Assembly (NCBI GenBank): GCA_003194525.1
Contig: NBIV01000373.1
Location: forward strand, 1-54,897
Source of the DNA: Gracilariopsis chorda
Taxonomy: Eukaryota; Rhodophyta; Florideophyceae; Gracilariales; Gracilariaceae
Length of the DNA: 54,897 bases
Direction of reading: 5' to 3'
Each line of letters begins with the position of its first letter. Position 1 is the stretch's first letter. Both the position numbers and the translations under genes were made by a program. Shown here one piece after another: positions 54,005 to 54,897 of this stretch. Below the pieces are notes generated by a model. That model saw only the letters and a list, made by a program, of their open reading frames with translations. It was not told where the DNA came from and made no database searches.

Positions 54005-54897
54005 ATGGAATCCAGGCTACCGAAGCCTCCCAGTCAGAAGGGCTCTGAGGGCCACAAACCAGCCAAGCCCGCTACGGAGTCTCAAGCCGCATCGGCGGCG
54101 GCTTCAGACACCGCTTCGGTTACAAACCGAAGCACCCGGAGTGCGTCAGCACTCCTACAACCCGCCACGGAAAACCCCGAGGCCTTGCTGCGCGCCAGCC
54201 GAGGCGCGTCAGCTCCCTCGGTACCGCACGGACAGCCGGCACCTCAGGCACCAGCCCAACCACCAGGAACGGGCGTTCCTTCGCGATCAAGAACGATCGG
54301 AAATGATGGATCCGATGACTTGTGGGACCGTATACGGACACACATTTGTATTCGTCCGCACGGAACTCGAGATTCGAGTACCCGTGGCGGTCGAAGAATA
54401 TCTGGCTGATCGGATACCTCAGATTATGGAGCAGCAGGAGTCTGACATCGTCCGCACGGTTACTAGGGAGGTCGTGACACGCTTGAAGCCAAGCGTCAAC
54501 CTCGTGGGCGTTCCATCTGGTCGGGCACAACCGCCGCTTCCCGGGACCCACAAGATCCCCAGGCACTCCCAAAGTACGTTTCAAACCGTACGGGCTTCGC
54601 ACCAGACCCACAGACCGGTACAGGAATACCGGACGGGAGCGATCGAGATGCTCCCGAATGGTATACCTGCCGGCCATCCCCAGTCAACCAGGACCGGGTG
54701 CAGATCCCGACGACAGTAGCTCCGAGGATGGGAGCTCAGTTCGCGACAAGCGCGACCGTCGGGGGAAGTCTCCCAACTCGGGCCACAAGAAACGCGGCGG
54801 GAAGAAAAGGTCCCGCCGTGGGAAACGTAGAGACCGTTCGGACTCAGACACGGACCGCTCGGACTTTACAGAGTCAGAAGAAGAGTTCAACCAGTCG
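54005..54897 (+). pseudogene. Gag of Gypsy-like element 4, 5' part, cut by window end
   Basis: ATG at 54,005, 17 bp after the PBS. The first frame is Pro/Ala/Ser-rich with an R-S-T-R-S motif shared with gag 3. Near 54,350 the coding signal moves to another frame containing VAVEEYLADRIPQIMEQQE, which corresponds to the helical segment of gag 3. From about 54,690 a third frame gives an alternating acidic/basic Ser-rich tract (DDSSSEDGSS, then KKRGGKKRSRRGKRRDRSD) as in gag 2. Two frameshifts make it a pseudogene. The rest lies beyond the window. Confidence 0.65.

Overview
This is a nuclear, eukaryotic window dominated by decayed transposable elements, with a short host-gene island between about 39 and 48.5 kb. 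Two small genes encode single-helix light-harvesting-like (HLIP) proteins. Each has a short plastid presequence with a Phe near the N terminus and no obvious signal peptide. That pattern is known for primary plastids of the red/glaucophyte type, so I infer a red alga, with moderate confidence. Host genes here are mostly intronless, which fits.

Layout: (1) 1-11,690 is a tandem head-to-tail array of Helitron-like units. They share a 15-bp terminal inverted repeat at each junction, a CAG/CTG hairpin, a 40-bp minisatellite and a PIF1-type helicase that starts at motif II, so Walker A is missing. The last unit carries the leader and a broken Rep ORF, and runs into a DDE transposase remnant (11,677-12,156) followed by palindromes spaced about 53 bp. 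(2) 12.4-16.7 kb is mostly unassignable sequence. (3) 16.7-33.6 kb is a nest of Ty3/Gypsy-like retroelements: element 1 (+, LTR/gag/PR/RT), element 2 (-, LTR/gag), element 5 (-, gag/PR cut by the LTR of element 2) and element 3 (-, gag/PR interrupted by a solo LTR). Two solo LTRs have clear 5-bp target duplications. Four elements share an 18-nt primer-binding site. A small spliced zinc-finger gene is trapped at 28.1-29.0 kb. (4) 33.6-39.3 kb holds diverged interspersed repeats and no convincing gene. (5) 39,389-42,571 is an intact presequence protease (PreP, M16C). (6) 43.2-45.6 kb holds a 328-bp inverted repeat pair flanking the 3' end of a LINE that terminates in a telomere-like 10-bp repeat. 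(7) 46,058-46,366 and 48,182-48,493 are the two HLIP genes, each with a TATA box 110-120 bp upstream of the ATG. (8) 49.5-53.2 kb is a decayed Mutator-like element with an Ulp1/C48-like ORF and a MULE transposase. (9) 53.3-54.9 kb is the 5' end of another Gypsy-like element, cut by the window edge.

Host genes: PreP degrades cleaved targeting peptides in mitochondria and plastids. The HLIPs are plastid photoprotective pigment-binding proteins whose transit peptides could be PreP substrates, but nothing suggests co-regulation. Nearly every transposon ORF is broken, often by in-frame nonsense codons that C-to-T changes would explain.
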